Position numbers and translations under genes: made by a program. From contig NZ_CP017580.1 in assembly GCF_001806325.1 (NCBI RefSeq), forward strand, positions 248,001 through 312,000: a stretch of DNA of 64,000 bases, read 5' to 3'. The notes beneath the pieces are model-generated. The model made no database searches, was not told the origin of the DNA, and saw only the letters and a list, made by a program, of their open reading frames with translations. This document shows positions 63,397-64,000 of the stretch, piece by piece. This stretch comes from Curtobacterium sp. BH-2-1-1. GTDB taxonomy: Bacteria > Actinomycetota > Actinomycetes > Actinomycetales > Microbacteriaceae. How positions within the stretch are numbered: the first letter of the stretch is position 1; each line of letters begins with the position of its first letter.

Positions 63397-64000
63397 CTAC
63401 TCTGCCGTGTCGGCAGCCGTGTCGGCAGCCGAGTCGGCAGCAGCGTCGGCCGGCGGCAGGACCGCGTCGCGCAGCGGGGACGTCGTGTCCGCCCAGAACG
63501 GCGGGGCGATCACGGTCAGGCCGCCGTCGACCGACAGCACCTGGCCCGTGATGTATCCGGCCTTGTCGGAGAGCAGGAAGTCCACCGCGTCGGCCATGTC
63601 GTCGGCGGTGCCGGGACGCTGCAGCGGGAGCTTCTCGAACACGGTGTCGATCGGCGCCTGACCGGGCACCTTCGTGTAGAAGTACTCGAGCGAGTCGGTG
63701 TCGATGAGCCCGCCGTTGACCGCGTTCACGGTGATCTGACGGGGCCCGAACTCGACCGCCATGTACTTCATGTAGGACTCGCTCATGGCCTTCGCGGCAC
63801 CGAGCGCGGCGTACGTCGGGAACGCGCGGAGCGACCCGTACGAGGTGACCACCACGATGCGGCCGCCCCTGTCCATGAGCTGTGCGGCACGCTGCGCACC
63901 GAGGACGAACGAGCGGGCGTTCGTGGCGTAGCTGCGGTCGAGGTGGTGCAGCTTGAGGTCCGCGACGGGCTTGAAGGCGCTCGCGGCGGCGTTCGCGACG
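63397..64000 (-). CDS. SDR family oxidoreductase (5' end cut by window)
   Basis: The C-terminal 200 codons of a short-chain dehydrogenase/reductase; the N-terminal NAD(P)-binding glycine motif is beyond base 64000. Visible are YATNARSFVLGAQRAAQLMD, VVTSYGSLRAFPTYAALGAAKA (Ser, Tyr/Lys region), VNAVNGGLIDTDSLEYF and VDFLLSDKAGYITGQVLSVDGG. The catalytic Tyr-x3-Lys appears as YAALGAAK, one residue longer than standard, as in FabI/FabL-like enoyl-ACP reductases. The C-terminal tail is a repeat of ADSAADTAADTAE. It leads directly into the flavoenzyme gene, supporting lipid or acyl-CoA reduction. Confidence 0.85.
   Translation of the reverse strand, partial: VANAAASAFKPVADLKLHHLDRSYATNARSFVLGAQRAAQLMDRGGRIVVVTSYGSLRAFPTYAALGAAKAMSESYMKYMAVEFGPRQITVNAVNGGLIDTDSLEYFYTKVPGQAPIDTVFEKLPLQRPGTADDMADAVDFLLSDKAGYITGQVLSVDGGLTVIAPPFWADTTSPLRDAVLPPADAAADSAADTAADTAE

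Overview
The window is a high-GC (roughly 70%) stretch of an actinobacterial chromosome. Mycothiol-type SigR/RsrA, Lsr2, the fused 2-oxoglutarate decarboxylase Kgd, GlgE, DivIVA-domain proteins, an RF2 gene without a frameshift and many apparently leaderless genes all point to Actinomycetota. Gene order and protein style fit Microbacteriaceae, and Curtobacterium is my best guess; that last step is inference. No prophage, insertion sequence, CRISPR array or rRNA/tRNA gene is visible. The only RNA gene is ssrA (tmRNA).

Layout. 1-7.7 kb: the 3' part of kgd, a GNAT acetyltransferase, rsrA-sigR (thiol-oxidative stress), aroA and rsgA. 7.8-13 kb: a His-rich membrane protein behind a palindromic AT-rich operator, hisN, and a large ATP-binding LuxR-type (LAL) regulator whose P-loop lysine is an arginine. 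13.4-16.8 kb: glmS, a tiny membrane ORF coupled to an M50 protease, a 46-bp direct repeat, and a NUDIX hydrolase. 16.9-22.7 kb: a CodA-like amidohydrolase, a MetY-type sulfhydrylase coupled to a flavin monooxygenase (sulfur acquisition), and an amino-acid permease. 22.8-27.8 kb: a Lys-tailed unknown protein, ssrA-smpB (ribosome rescue), ftsX-ftsE (division/peptidoglycan control) and prfB. 27.8-36 kb: a cysteine desulfurase divergent from the glycogen/alpha-glucan genes glgX, glgE and glgB. 36-43.7 kb: a thioredoxin-TPR co-chaperone with an unusual two-part membrane protein, a long coiled-coil DivIVA-like protein, a hydrolase with a small zinc protein, a lytic-transglycosylase-like envelope protein and a second DivIVA-domain protein. 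43.8-61.1 kb: the conserved translation/DNA-uptake block cdsA-frr-pyrH-tsf-rpsB, an MFS sugar porter, M23 peptidase, xerC-dprA-comM-yraN, lsr2, a DUF2469 gene, rnhB-lepB-rplS, map (opposite strand) and trmD-rimM-khpA-rpsP. This order matches the block known from mycobacteria and streptomycetes, with lsr2 inserted. 61.2-64 kb: a flavin/Fe-S reductase and a truncated SDR gene, probably one transcript.

Non-coding structure is the most unusual part. A family of near-perfect palindromes built on GGAGGCGCG...CGCGCCTCC sits just past gene ends at least six times (13.0, 16.8, 35.9, 41.0, 48.3 and 59.0 kb), with half-sites elsewhere, some inside coding sequence. Eleven genes have a TANNNT box 6-10 bases before the start codon and no clear Shine-Dalgarno sequence, which suggests leaderless transcripts. 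Other structures are an operator-like palindrome placed exactly in the lsr2 promoter spacer, a multi-hairpin rpsB leader, a 90-bp in-frame minisatellite in xerC, and several hairpin or direct-repeat units that may be small non-autonomous elements. I see no clearly new multi-gene defence or biosynthetic system. The best candidates for new biology are the palindrome family, the palindrome-controlled His-rich membrane protein, the short ORF/M50 pair and the membrane-lipoprotein fusion next to the CnoX-like chaperone.
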